A DNA stretch of 6,295 nucleotides. Source: DATHZQ01 sp035458525 (GTDB taxonomy: Bacteria; Actinomycetota; Acidimicrobiia; Spongiisociales; UBA5794). The stretch spans positions 1 to 6,295 of the forward strand of contig DATHZQ010000111.1 of the NCBI GenBank assembly GCA_035458525.1, written 5' to 3'. Of the stretch, positions 1 to 5,641 are shown piece after piece. The translations under genes and the position numbers were made by a program. The notes beneath the pieces were generated by a model that saw only the letters and a program-made list of their open reading frames with translations, searched no databases and was not told where the DNA came from. Within the stretch, counting starts at the first letter, position 1, and the number at the start of each line of letters is the position of its first letter.

Positions 1-258
1 GGTCTTGTCGATCCACGGCTGCTCCGGGCCGTACATCCTGAGGGCTACGAACCAGCTCTTGCCGGGGAGGGTCTCGAGCCAATTGTCCTCGTGCCCGGCA
101 GGCGGCTCTGGACCGAAGTAGATGTCGTAGGACCCGTCATCGTTGGCTGCGATCTCGGGATCGTTGCTGCCAACGGTGGGGAACCTCTGGCTGGTCTGGA
201 GCTGCGACCGGGTCTGGGTGTCGTAGACAGTCACCGCCCAGAAGTCGTTGGCCGGGTC
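1..258 (-). pseudogene. DUF1214-domain protein, C-terminal fragment lacking its N-terminus and cut by the window edge
   Basis: Read on the minus strand, 258 to 1 gives a continuous DUF1214-type C-terminal domain. It contains NDFWAVTVYDTQTRSQLQT, then DDGSYDIYFGPEPPAG, EDNWLETLPGKSWFVALRMYG and a terminal IDKT. These are the usual landmarks of DUF1254/DUF1214 proteins, which normally run to several hundred residues and whose biochemical role is unsettled. Only about ten residues should be missing beyond position 1. Upstream of about 258 the same frame reads unrelated residues and meets a stop at 297-295, so the N-terminal DUF1254 part and its start codon are absent. The fragment abuts a second, diverged DUF1214 fragment on the opposite strand (254-640). 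That points to an inversion or deletion breakpoint near 253-258. The coding frame itself shows no stop. The family call is firm; whether the fragment is a true pseudogene or an assembly junction is open. Confidence 0.75.
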
Positions 259-640
259 GCAGTACTTGGTTGCCTTGGAAGACAGCGAGGGCGCCTATTT
301 CGACGGCGCCAGGGACTACGAGGTCAGCCTTCCTGCGGGCATACCCCAGGCCAACTTCTGGTCGCTCACGGTCTATGACAACCAAACGCGATCGATGCTC
401 CAGACGCCGCAGAAGTGGCCGCGGGCCGGGAGCCAGTGGTATCCGACGCCGGCGGCCGTCCCCAACGAGGACGGCTCGGTCGACGTCTACTTTGGTCCCG
501 AGGCTCCTGAAGGCTAGGAGAGCAACTGGATACAGACCGTTCCCGGCAAGGGCTGGTTCGTCATCCTCAGGCTCTACAGCCCGCTACCGCCGTTCTTCGA
601 CAAGACCTGGCGCGTCGGCGAGATCGATCCGATCGCGTAG
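254..640 (+). pseudogene. DUF1214-domain protein fragment, N-terminally truncated and with an internal stop
   Basis: The plus-strand frame from about 254 begins GSQYLVALEDSEGAYFDGA, a hallmark of the DUF1254/DUF1214 boundary. It continues through ANFWSLTVYDNQTRSMLQT and EDGSVDVYFGPEAPEG to a TAG at 515-517. In the same frame beyond the TAG, homology resumes at once with ESNWIQTVPGKGWFVILRLY and FFDKTWRVGEIDPIA, ending at a natural TAG (638-640). One nonsense substitution, probably of an AAG or CAG codon, therefore interrupts an otherwise conserved domain. The N-terminal half of the protein is also missing: the sequence left of 254 belongs to the opposite-strand paralogue. The TTG at 248 is not a convincing start, since it precedes the homology and has no ribosome binding site. 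The fragment is diverged from its minus-strand partner and carries about 25 more N-side residues, so the two are not a simple mirror copy. Very probably non-functional. Confidence 0.8.
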
Positions 641-666
641 ACGGCTGCAACGTCTCGCTCTTCTTC

Positions 667-690
667 GCCGGCGGTGCACCACCGTTCGGC
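667..690 (+). terminator. Possible hairpin terminator after the DUF1214 fragment
   Basis: Twenty-seven bases after the natural stop of the plus-strand DUF1214 fragment lies a stem-loop. An outer GCCG/CGGC pair and an inner CGGTG/CACCG pair are separated by a small internal loop, with CAC as the apical loop. No T-run follows, so it is not a canonical intrinsic terminator. Hairpins without a U-tract are reported in high-GC bacteria. Function is inferred from position only. Confidence 0.3.
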
Positions 691-740
691 GATTCGAGCA
701 TCTCGCGCCCGGCTCAGATCGCCCAGCGCAGGCAATGAGG

Positions 741-845
741 GGGTGCGGATAAGGCACCAGTGCCGGTTCGGCAAACAACGTCGAATCGGGCGTGGCATTG
801 CCGCATGCTCGGTCACCGAACCGGCGGACCCCCTTTTCCGCACCC
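741..845. repeat. 105-bp nested inverted repeat with roughly 30-bp imperfect arms
   Basis: The left arm (741-771) and right arm (816-845) are imperfect inverted copies. Nine bases match at the outside (GGGTGCGGA at 741-749 against TCCGCACCC at 837-845), four follow after one mismatch, and ten match at the inside (GCCGGTTCGG at 762-771 against CCGAACCGGC at 816-825). That is 23 matches over 31 aligned positions with one gap. A small apical hairpin (GTGGC-ATT-GCCGC, 792-804) sits in the middle. It lies in the non-coding stretch between the DUF1214 remnant and the end of the DUF7144-type gene. It could be a MITE-like element, a structured RNA or a bidirectional termination region. No clear target-site duplication is visible at its edges and no transposase is present in the window. 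Confidence 0.6.
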
Positions 846-899
846 TATTTGGCGACCTGAGTAGGCAGAGTCGCTCCGACCGCATTGTGACTCGACTGC

Positions 900-914
900 G
901 GCCCCTCTCGGGCC
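900..914 (-). terminator. Weak candidate terminator downstream of the DUF7144-type gene
   Basis: On the minus strand, about 20 bases after the stop of the membrane-protein gene, GGCCC-GAGAG-GGGCC can form a five-pair stem with a five-base loop. There is no T-tract after it. Position is right for a terminator, but the stem is short and such motifs are frequent in GC-rich DNA. Confidence 0.2.
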
Positions 915-933
915 ACCCCCGCTCCGGGCTTCC

Positions 934-1335
934 TCAGATGCGGGCTTCGGCGATGTCGCGTCCGTGCACCGTCAAGGCCCAGATGACTGCGACGCCGAGG
1001 GCGATCATCAGGATCGACCAGACCGGGTAGTACGGCAGCCATGCGAAGTTCGCAAGCATGCTCAAGGCGGCGGCGATGACACCGACCGTGCGGGCGAGCA
1101 CGTTGCCGGTGAAGATGCCGAAGCCCGCAAGCACCACCAGAACGCCCCAGATGAGGTGTGTCCAACCCCAGGTGGTGACACTGAACTCGAAGATGTACTC
1201 GGCTCCGACGACGTAGAACGTCTCGTCGATGATGGCTACCAGGCCGGCGATCGCATGGAAGAAGCCGACCATGATCAGCATGATGCCGGCGAACGCGGCC
1301 CATCCGACCGCCCATGAACTGTAGTTGTCAGCCAC
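934..1335 (-). CDS. DUF7144-type four-helix integral membrane protein
   Basis: A 133-residue protein starting at GTG 1335-1333 (MADNYSSWAVGW). A GAGGAG ribosome binding site on the minus strand (1347-1342) lies six bases upstream, which favours this start over the longer open frame reaching 1407. Four hydrophobic segments are visible, at about residues 11-36, 56-77, 79-98 and 103-122. Motifs include WAAFAGIMLIMVGFFHAIAG near the N-terminus and WGWTHLIWGVLVVLAGFGI in the second helix. The Gly/Trp/His pattern with a WGW-H-IWG core is what I associate with the actinobacterial DUF7144 family, whose function is unknown. The product should sit in the cytoplasmic membrane; the charged tail (HGRDIAEARI) is probably cytoplasmic. 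It is transcribed divergently from the AraC-type regulator at 1445, with a 109-bp gap, so that regulator may control it. Gene call strong; family name moderately sure. Confidence 0.88.
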   Translation of the reverse strand: MADNYSSWAVGWAAFAGIMLIMVGFFHAIAGLVAIIDETFYVVGAEYIFEFSVTTWGWTHLIWGVLVVLAGFGIFTGNVLARTVGVIAAALSMLANFAWLPYYPVWSILMIALGVAVIWALTVHGRDIAEARI

Positions 1336-1375
1336 GTTGCTCTCCTCTTCCGGGTGGCAGTGCCATGTTTGTGTT

Positions 1376-1429
1376 GAATCGTGGGGGGATCTTAGGCTGC
1401 GGACCACTCGGGGGGCTATTCAGAATCGT
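1376..1429. promoter_or_regulatory. Divergent promoter region with direct repeats, possible AraC-type operator
   Basis: The 109-bp gap between the two divergent genes holds two kinds of direct repeat. GAATCGT occurs at 1376-1382 and 1423-1429, and a TCG-plus-G6 block recurs (G-runs at 1383-1388 and 1410-1415, 27 bp apart). AraC-type proteins commonly bind direct half-sites in such gaps, so this is a plausible operator. No convincing -35/-10 pair was found for either gene. The repeats are short and could be chance. Confidence 0.25.
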
Positions 1430-1444
1430 TCTTGTGGCTTTGAT

Positions 1445-2377
1445 GTGACTGGGTCCCTTCAACTCGAGCCGACGACGGTCCGTGCGGCCGAGGTCGATGC
1501 CTTTGCCACCGCCGTGGCCGGGTTGCACATCGACTACGTGCGAACCGGCGCCGGGCATGCTCCATGCGTCGTGACCGCAGCCGACACCGGCGATGCGACG
1601 CTGAGCGTCGGTTCCGTTGGATTCTCCGTCATCGCCGACACGGAGATTCCGAGCGACCGCAACGTCTTTGCACTGATCACGGTGGCCCCCAGAGGGGCGA
1701 AGTGGAACGGCATGGAGGTTCGGCCGGGTGACGTGTTCGCCTACGCACCGAGCACGACGTTCGTCGGTATCGAACCCGCAGAGATGGCGGCTGCGATACT
1801 CGTCACGCCCCCGCAGACGGCGAACCGGATTGCATCGGATCTCGGTTTGGGGGATCCGGTCGTACGGCGATCTGTCGCCCCACTGGCTCGAAGCCCAGGG
1901 GTGAGGCGTGTGGCGGCGATGATGCAACGTGCCTCGCTCCAGCCTGGAGCCATGAGCGACCGGGTTCTGCTCACGACCCTGGTCGAAGCTGAGGTTGGCG
2001 TCATGAAGGAGCATCGCAGCCCTAGGCGGAACGGCTCTCGGCGGCTGGATAGCCGGGCGATCGTGCGGAACTGCCTCGACTACACGGAGTCGGAACGGGT
2101 AACCCAGCCCTCGCTGAGCGAGTTGTGCCGTGCGGGGTTCGCCTCGGAGAGCCGCGTACGGCAGGCATTCATCGATGTCCTCGGGGTGCCACCGAGCCGA
2201 TACTTCCAGCTGCGGTTGCTTTCGCGGCTTCGCAGCGAACTCGTCGCCGCCCGGCCTGAGCGGGCTTCTGTGACCGAGATCGCAATGTCGCTCGGCGTCA
2301 CGCAGCTGGGCAGGGTCGCGGGTCGCCACAAGTCGGCCTACGGAGAGTTGCCGAGCGCGACTCTGAGACGCAACTGA
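1445..2377 (+). CDS. AraC/XylS-family transcriptional regulator
   Basis: A cytoplasmic DNA-binding protein of about 310 residues. The C-terminal part (about residues 220-308) is a two-helix-turn-helix AraC domain. The first motif includes LSELCRAGFASESRVRQAF, followed by the linker LGVPPSRYFQLRLLSRLRSEL. The second runs from SVTEIAMSLGVTQLGRVAGR to YGELPSATLRR, matching the usual G-x-x-x-LGR-F/V and GE-P-S-TLRR pattern. The first 150 or so residues form an effector or cupin-like sensing region (for example FALITVAPRGAKWNGMEVRPGDVF); the ligand is not deducible. The frame is open back to a TTG at 1325, but that would overlap the divergent membrane-protein gene. GTG 1445 is preferred, although no good ribosome binding site precedes it. 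Regulation of the divergent neighbour, itself, or the downstream DUF6325/SHOCT pair is possible but unproven. Confidence 0.85.
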   Translation: MTGSLQLEPTTVRAAEVDAFATAVAGLHIDYVRTGAGHAPCVVTAADTGDATLSVGSVGFSVIADTEIPSDRNVFALITVAPRGAKWNGMEVRPGDVFAYAPSTTFVGIEPAEMAAAILVTPPQTANRIASDLGLGDPVVRRSVAPLARSPGVRRVAAMMQRASLQPGAMSDRVLLTTLVEAEVGVMKEHRSPRRNGSRRLDSRAIVRNCLDYTESERVTQPSLSELCRAGFASESRVRQAFIDVLGVPPSRYFQLRLLSRLRSELVAARPERASVTEIAMSLGVTQLGRVAGRHKSAYGELPSATLRRN

Positions 2378-2508
2378 GCGTGGCGATCGTGAATAGCTCC
2401 GTGCCAGCGTACGGATCATCATCGGCTCCTCTGCGCCCGCTGGATCGACAACGACACGAGGTCGCGTGGAAGTGAGGTCATGAAGGGAGGAGCAACGGCA
2501 ACGCCCAG

Positions 2509-2977
2509 GTGATAGGCCCCATCGACTACGTGCTGCTCGAGTTCCCCGATCAGACACCCAGTGGCGAGACTGCTGCCGCCCTGTTGGAGCTCGTCGACGC
2601 CGGCATCATTCGCGTGTACGACATCACCGCGATTCGAAAGGCCGCCGACGGATCCGTGAGCGGGTTCGAGGTCACCGATCTGACCGGCGATGGCGCCGGG
2701 AGTCTTGTGGCCTTCGCAGGCGCCCGATCCGGGCTGGTTGGTGATGACGACATTGCCGAAGTGGCCTCGGCCATGGAGCCCGGCACTATTGCCGTGCTCT
2801 TGGTCTACGAGAACGGCTGCACCATTCGTCACTGCGCCACGGCAGGCTGGCGGACAGCTCATTGCCTTCGCCCGCATCCCCGCGCAAGACATCATGGATT
2901 TGCTCGACGCACTCGACGAGAACGAAGAGGATCACCCATGCCAGGACCGTTGCGTGGAGTTGCTCGAACAGCCGTAG
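2509..2977 (+). pseudogene. DUF6325-family protein gene broken by a frameshift
   Basis: From GTG 2509 the frame reads VIGPIDYVLLEFPDQTPSGE, then LVDAGIIRVYDITAIRKAADG and MEPGTIAVLLVYEN. This is the recognisable start and core of the small, roughly 140-residue DUF6325 family, of unknown function and often found beside SHOCT-domain genes. After VYEN (codon 2812-2814) the frame turns to nonsense. The family's C-terminus continues in another frame from 2816: AAPFVTAPRQAGGQLIAFAR, then IPAQDIMDLLDALDENEEDH, stopping at TAG 2975-2977. Relatives usually have about two residues, often NTW-like, between VYEN and AAPF, so a loss of about five bases is more likely than a one-base gain. The strong GGGAGGAG at 2485-2492 is 16 bases from the GTG, too far for good initiation. 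The tail overlaps the downstream SHOCT gene by 40 bases. A sequencing indel is the main alternative. Confidence 0.75.
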
Positions 2978-3236
2978 TGGCCGGCACCGCCACCGCTGTG
3001 TCCGGCCGCGTTGCCGGGCGCCAAGCCGAGAGGTTTGCCGATCGTGACCAGGCCATCGCCGCCAACCGGGGGCAGGGCTGTGCCGCCGGTGCCCAAGCCA
3101 CCTACCAGCAAGCCCGCCGGCCCCACAGCAAACCGACATGATCACCCAGCTCCAGCAGCTTGCGGAACTGCGAGATCAGGGCATCCTCACAGAGGAGGAG
3201 TTCGCCGTGCGGAAGGCGAGGATTCTCGCCGGCTGA
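2938..3236 (+). pseudogene. SHOCT-domain protein gene split by a frameshift, with the parts joined by an ATGA overlap
   Basis: ATG 2938, with AGAGGA about seven bases upstream inside the preceding gene, starts MPGPLRGVARTAVVAGTATA and RQAERFADRDQAIAANRGQG. This is the usual N-terminus of actinobacterial SHOCT proteins paired with DUF6325. That frame ends at TGA 3139-3141 after about 67 residues with no SHOCT domain. The domain lies in the frame one base back: from ATG 3138 it reads MITQLQQLAELRDQGILTEE and EFAVRKARILAG, stopping at 3234-3236. Adding one C to the CCCC run at 3121-3124 would join the two halves through a PPQQTD linker, so a one-base contraction there is the simplest explanation. 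The stop and the internal ATG overlap as ATGA, so the 32-residue domain could be translated by coupling, though no ribosome binding site precedes it. The role of SHOCT modules is unsettled; they are proposed to be oligomerisation or membrane-association tails. Confidence 0.75.
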
Positions 3237-3313
3237 TTCATCCGCCGGCTCCTGAGCGCCTCCGACCGAGGCCCGCGCCGGGGGCAAGGGGTATAGCCCT
3301 CATCCGAGGAGGG

Positions 3314-3394
3314 CGTCCGTGACGGAGGCGGCGATGCCGCCGCGGACGGTGCTCGCGGCCGTCCCCGGAGCCTCGTCGCTCGCGGTCACGGACG
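3314..3394. terminator. Structured convergent intergenic region, possible bidirectional terminator
   Basis: The 236-bp gap between the convergent SHOCT remnant and the SulP gene has no convincing ORF but several inverted repeats. A perfect 10-base pair CGTCCGTGAC (3314-3323) and GTCACGGACG (3385-3394) encloses GGCGGC-GAT-GCCGCC, and GGACGG/CCGTCC offers a competing stem. No T-runs are present, so termination is inferred from position between converging genes and from the folding potential. Confidence 0.35.
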
Positions 3395-3472
3395 TCATGT
3401 GGAGATTCGGAGTTGCAGCCGCTCGCAGGCACGTACGCAAGACGGCTCGATCGGAGGAGCACGCTGCAACGC

Positions 3473-5155
3473 TCACGTCGGTTCGTTGCCCTCTCCCCTG
3501 CCTTCCGTTGCCACCCAGCCCAGGGCGTCGTCGTGGGCCCGTCGTACCGTGGCGCCGACCCGCTCGTCGCTCGTGTAGATGTTGTCCGATCCGACGACGG
3601 CCATGACGCCGGTGGTTTCGAGTTGGGCGTTGAGGCGATCATCACCGGAAACGATCACCAGTTTCCCGCCAACGGCTTGGAGTGAACGGGCATATCGCTC
3701 CAGGACGTCCATGAAGGTGCTGCCCATGTCGGTGCGGCCGCGCAGGCGCAGGATCACCACCGACCCGGTCGAGATTGCCGTCACCTCGGGCAGCGCCTCC
3801 TCGAACACCTGGGCGGCCGCGAAGAAAAGGCTTCCATACGGTTGCAGCACCACGACTTGGTGCGGACTCAGCTCCCGAGGCGGATCCGTCTCGATCACGT
3901 CGCCGTCGTCGGAATAGATGCGTTGCAGAACCGTCACGGCGTTGGACTGGCTGATCACGTACAGGATCACCGAGATGCCGACACCAGCCAGGACGGCGTT
4001 CTGCAACGGAATCAGCATGGTGAGCGTGAACGTGACCCCGAGCACGACCGCTTGGGTGCGTCCGGTCTTCCACACGGCCAGCAGCTCGTGGGGCTTCACG
4101 GTGCGGTAGCCGACCAGCATCAGCAGCCCGGCGATCGCAGGCATGGCGATGTAGCCGACGGCGCCACCGAGGGCCAGGATCACCCCGGCAATGACGGCTC
4201 CGGCGATGAGGTTGGCCTGGCGTGACTTCGCCCCGGCGGCGTGTACCAGCGACGTCGCAGACATCGAGCCGCCCACCGGCATGCCTTGGAAGAAGCCGGC
4301 AGCGACATTGGCAGCGCCCTGGCCGACGAAGTCCTGGGAGGCCTCCGGGTATGTGCCGTCGGGATTGGGGAAGTTCGCCGAGATGCCCGCACCTTGCACC
4401 AGCCCGACGAACGCCAGCGCCGCCGCAGGCACGAGTAGCTCCAAGGCCAGGCCGAGATCCGGCAGCATCGGCAAGGGCAGGGAACGCGGTACCTCGGCGA
4501 TGTCACGTAATTGGGCGACGCCGTCCACGCTGAACAGCGCAACGGCGCCCGAGGTGGTGACGATGGCGACCACCATTCCCAACGGTCCCAGCTTGGTCCG
4601 CTCCAGCCCGATGATCAGCCCGATCGTCGCAACGCCGATCAGCACCGTGGGCCAATCCCATTGCCCGGGATTGAGTACGGTGTCGATGGCCCGGAGCACG
4701 CGGTTGCTGCCGTCGGATTCGTAGCCCGTGAAGCTGTCTAGTTGGCCCAGCACGATATTGATGCCGACGGCGTTGATGAAACCGACCATCACGGCATTGG
4801 AGACGAACCGCAGGACGAAGCCGAGCTTGAGAAGCCCGGCGCCAAGCATCACCAACCCGGTGAGGATCGAGAGCGTGAAGAGGGCACGAGCGGGATCGTC
4901 ACCTCCGTGGACGGCGGGCACATCGGCGACGACGATCGCCATTGCGCCCGTGGCCTGGACCGCCATGAACGCCGAGCTGGTGAAGAGGGCACCGGTGATG
5001 GTGCCGATCATGTAGGCGTACAGCCCGTACAAGGGGTTGACGCCTGCGAGCAGCCCGCCGGCGAGGCCGTCGGGGACGCTCTGCACGCCGAGCACCAGCC
5101 CGGCGACGCCGTCTTCGCGCAGTGTGCTGCGCTGGAAGGGGAGCCGGAGTTTCAT
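3473..5155 (-). CDS. SulP-family anion transporter with C-terminal STAS domain
   Basis: A complete 560-residue SLC26/SulP permease in the cytoplasmic membrane, expected to move an inorganic anion such as sulfate, bicarbonate or chloride; the substrate cannot be read from sequence. Residues to about 410 are a string of hydrophobic segments. They include the N-terminal GVNPLYGLYAYMIGTITGAL and the family signature around residues 272-310, read as EASQDFVGQGAANVAAGFFQ then GMPVGGSMSATSLVHAAGAK. Residues about 430-545 form a STAS domain (VVVLQPYGSLFFAA, then VVILRLRGRTDMGSTFMDVL, then GGKLVIVSG), length and order normal for the family. The start is ATG 5155; a GTG lies one codon upstream at 5158, and neither has a clear ribosome binding site. 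It lies 106 bp after the minus-strand SHOCT gene (5262-5528), with which it may be co-transcribed, and converges on the DUF6325/SHOCT remnants. Confidence 0.93.
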   Translation of the reverse strand: MKLRLPFQRSTLREDGVAGLVLGVQSVPDGLAGGLLAGVNPLYGLYAYMIGTITGALFTSSAFMAVQATGAMAIVVADVPAVHGGDDPARALFTLSILTGLVMLGAGLLKLGFVLRFVSNAVMVGFINAVGINIVLGQLDSFTGYESDGSNRVLRAIDTVLNPGQWDWPTVLIGVATIGLIIGLERTKLGPLGMVVAIVTTSGAVALFSVDGVAQLRDIAEVPRSLPLPMLPDLGLALELLVPAAALAFVGLVQGAGISANFPNPDGTYPEASQDFVGQGAANVAAGFFQGMPVGGSMSATSLVHAAGAKSRQANLIAGAVIAGVILALGGAVGYIAMPAIAGLLMLVGYRTVKPHELLAVWKTGRTQAVVLGVTFTLTMLIPLQNAVLAGVGISVILYVISQSNAVTVLQRIYSDDGDVIETDPPRELSPHQVVVLQPYGSLFFAAAQVFEEALPEVTAISTGSVVILRLRGRTDMGSTFMDVLERYARSLQAVGGKLVIVSGDDRLNAQLETTGVMAVVGSDNIYTSDERVGATVRRAHDDALGWVATEGRGEGNEPT

Positions 5156-5261
5156 CACCGCCGCCGTCGCGCCGGCGCGTCGTCAACCCGCGACGGGGAC
5201 TCCATCGAGAGACGAGTTGCGCTCCTCGCCACGTGCTGCGTGCCGTACCTGGTGCGGGGCG

Positions 5262-5528
5262 TCAGGTGTCGAGCAGCTTGGCCTTGGCCGCGGCGAACTC
5301 CTCATCGGTGAGGATGCCCTGGCTGTGCAGGTCGCCGAGGCGCTTCAGCTCGGCGGCCATGTCGCTCTGCGCAGGCGCTGCCGGTGCAGCCGGTGGCGGC
5401 GGTGGTGCGTACTGCTGCTGGGGTGCCGGATCGGCATAGGTCGGCTCTGTCACCGTCGACTGGCGGCGGCTGACGCGGCGAGATGTCCGCCGGGCGGTGC
5501 GGCGCATCGAACGTCGTGCTGGTGGCAT
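5262..5528 (-). CDS. Small Arg-rich SHOCT-domain protein
   Basis: An 88-residue protein from ATG 5528-5526, preceded on the minus strand by a purine-rich GGGAGAG (around 5539-5533) at a good distance. Three parts are visible. A strongly basic N-terminus (residues 1-22, MPPARRSMRRTARRTSRRVS and following) is about half arginine. A Gln/Pro/Ala linker follows (about 28-54, including APPPPPAAPAAPA). The C-terminal SHOCT module (about 57-87) reads MAAELKRLGDLHSQGILTDE and EFAAAKAKLLDT. It has no membrane segment, and the basic tail could bind nucleic acid or acidic lipids, which is inference. It is intact, in contrast to the frameshifted SHOCT gene at 2938-3236, and its domain aligns closely with that one. 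It precedes the SulP gene on the same strand and diverges from the MscS gene. Confidence 0.85.
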   Translation of the reverse strand: MPPARRSMRRTARRTSRRVSRRQSTVTEPTYADPAPQQQYAPPPPPAAPAAPAQSDMAAELKRLGDLHSQGILTDEEFAAAKAKLLDT

Positions 5529-5572
5529 GAAACTCTCCCGGAATCGAAGTGAATCTCAGCTTAACGGGTCGG

Positions 5573-5600
5573 CGAACGCCGGCTGAGGGCCGGCGGTTCG
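5573..5600. promoter_or_regulatory. Hairpin-forming inverted repeat in the SHOCT/MscS divergent gap
   Basis: The arm 5573-5583 (CGAACGCCGGC) pairs with 5589-5600 (GCCGGCGGTTCG) across a five-base loop, with a single bulged base. It lies in the 111-bp gap between the divergent SHOCT and MscS genes, so it may be an operator palindrome or a 5'-leader structure. It is GC-rich, and chance cannot be excluded. Confidence 0.35.
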
Positions 5601-5635
5601 GGTGGCGAAAACCGAGTATCTGGGTTGGTGCGGAC

Positions 5636-5641
5636 GATAAT
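5636..5641 (+). promoter_or_regulatory. Possible -10 box for the MscS gene (GATAAT)
   Basis: GATAAT at 5636-5641 resembles the TATAAT consensus. An ATG begins seven bases after it, at 5649. That is the spacing expected for a leaderless transcript whose first base is the start codon, a common arrangement in actinobacteria. No good -35 hexamer is seen 16-18 bp upstream. Speculative. Confidence 0.3.

Noticed and set aside
741..845. Integron attC site
   Set aside because: No clear RYYYAAC/GTTRRRY core sites at the ends, and no integrase or gene cassette in the window.
674..1030. Plus-strand ORF spanning the non-coding stretch and the end of the DUF7144-type gene
   Set aside because: No family resemblance; it crosses the inverted repeat and runs antisense into a real gene.
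1328..2557. Long 409-codon minus-strand ORF opposite the AraC-type gene
   Set aside because: Arg/Pro-rich translation with no recognisable domain. The plus strand carries a clear AraC domain, so this is a GC-driven antisense shadow.
3108..3141. Programmed -1 ribosomal frameshift joining the SHOCT halves
   Set aside because: No good X-XXY-YYZ slippery heptamer in the right phase and no evident downstream stimulatory structure. A one-base loss in the C run is simpler.
3011..3322. Pro-rich plus-strand ORF over the SHOCT remnant
   Set aside because: A third frame through the same DNA. Neither the recognisable N-terminus nor the SHOCT domain lies in it.
4742..5311. 189-codon plus-strand ORF across the SulP and SHOCT genes
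   Set aside because: His/Asp/Glu-rich low-information translation, antisense to clearly conserved SulP coding sequence.
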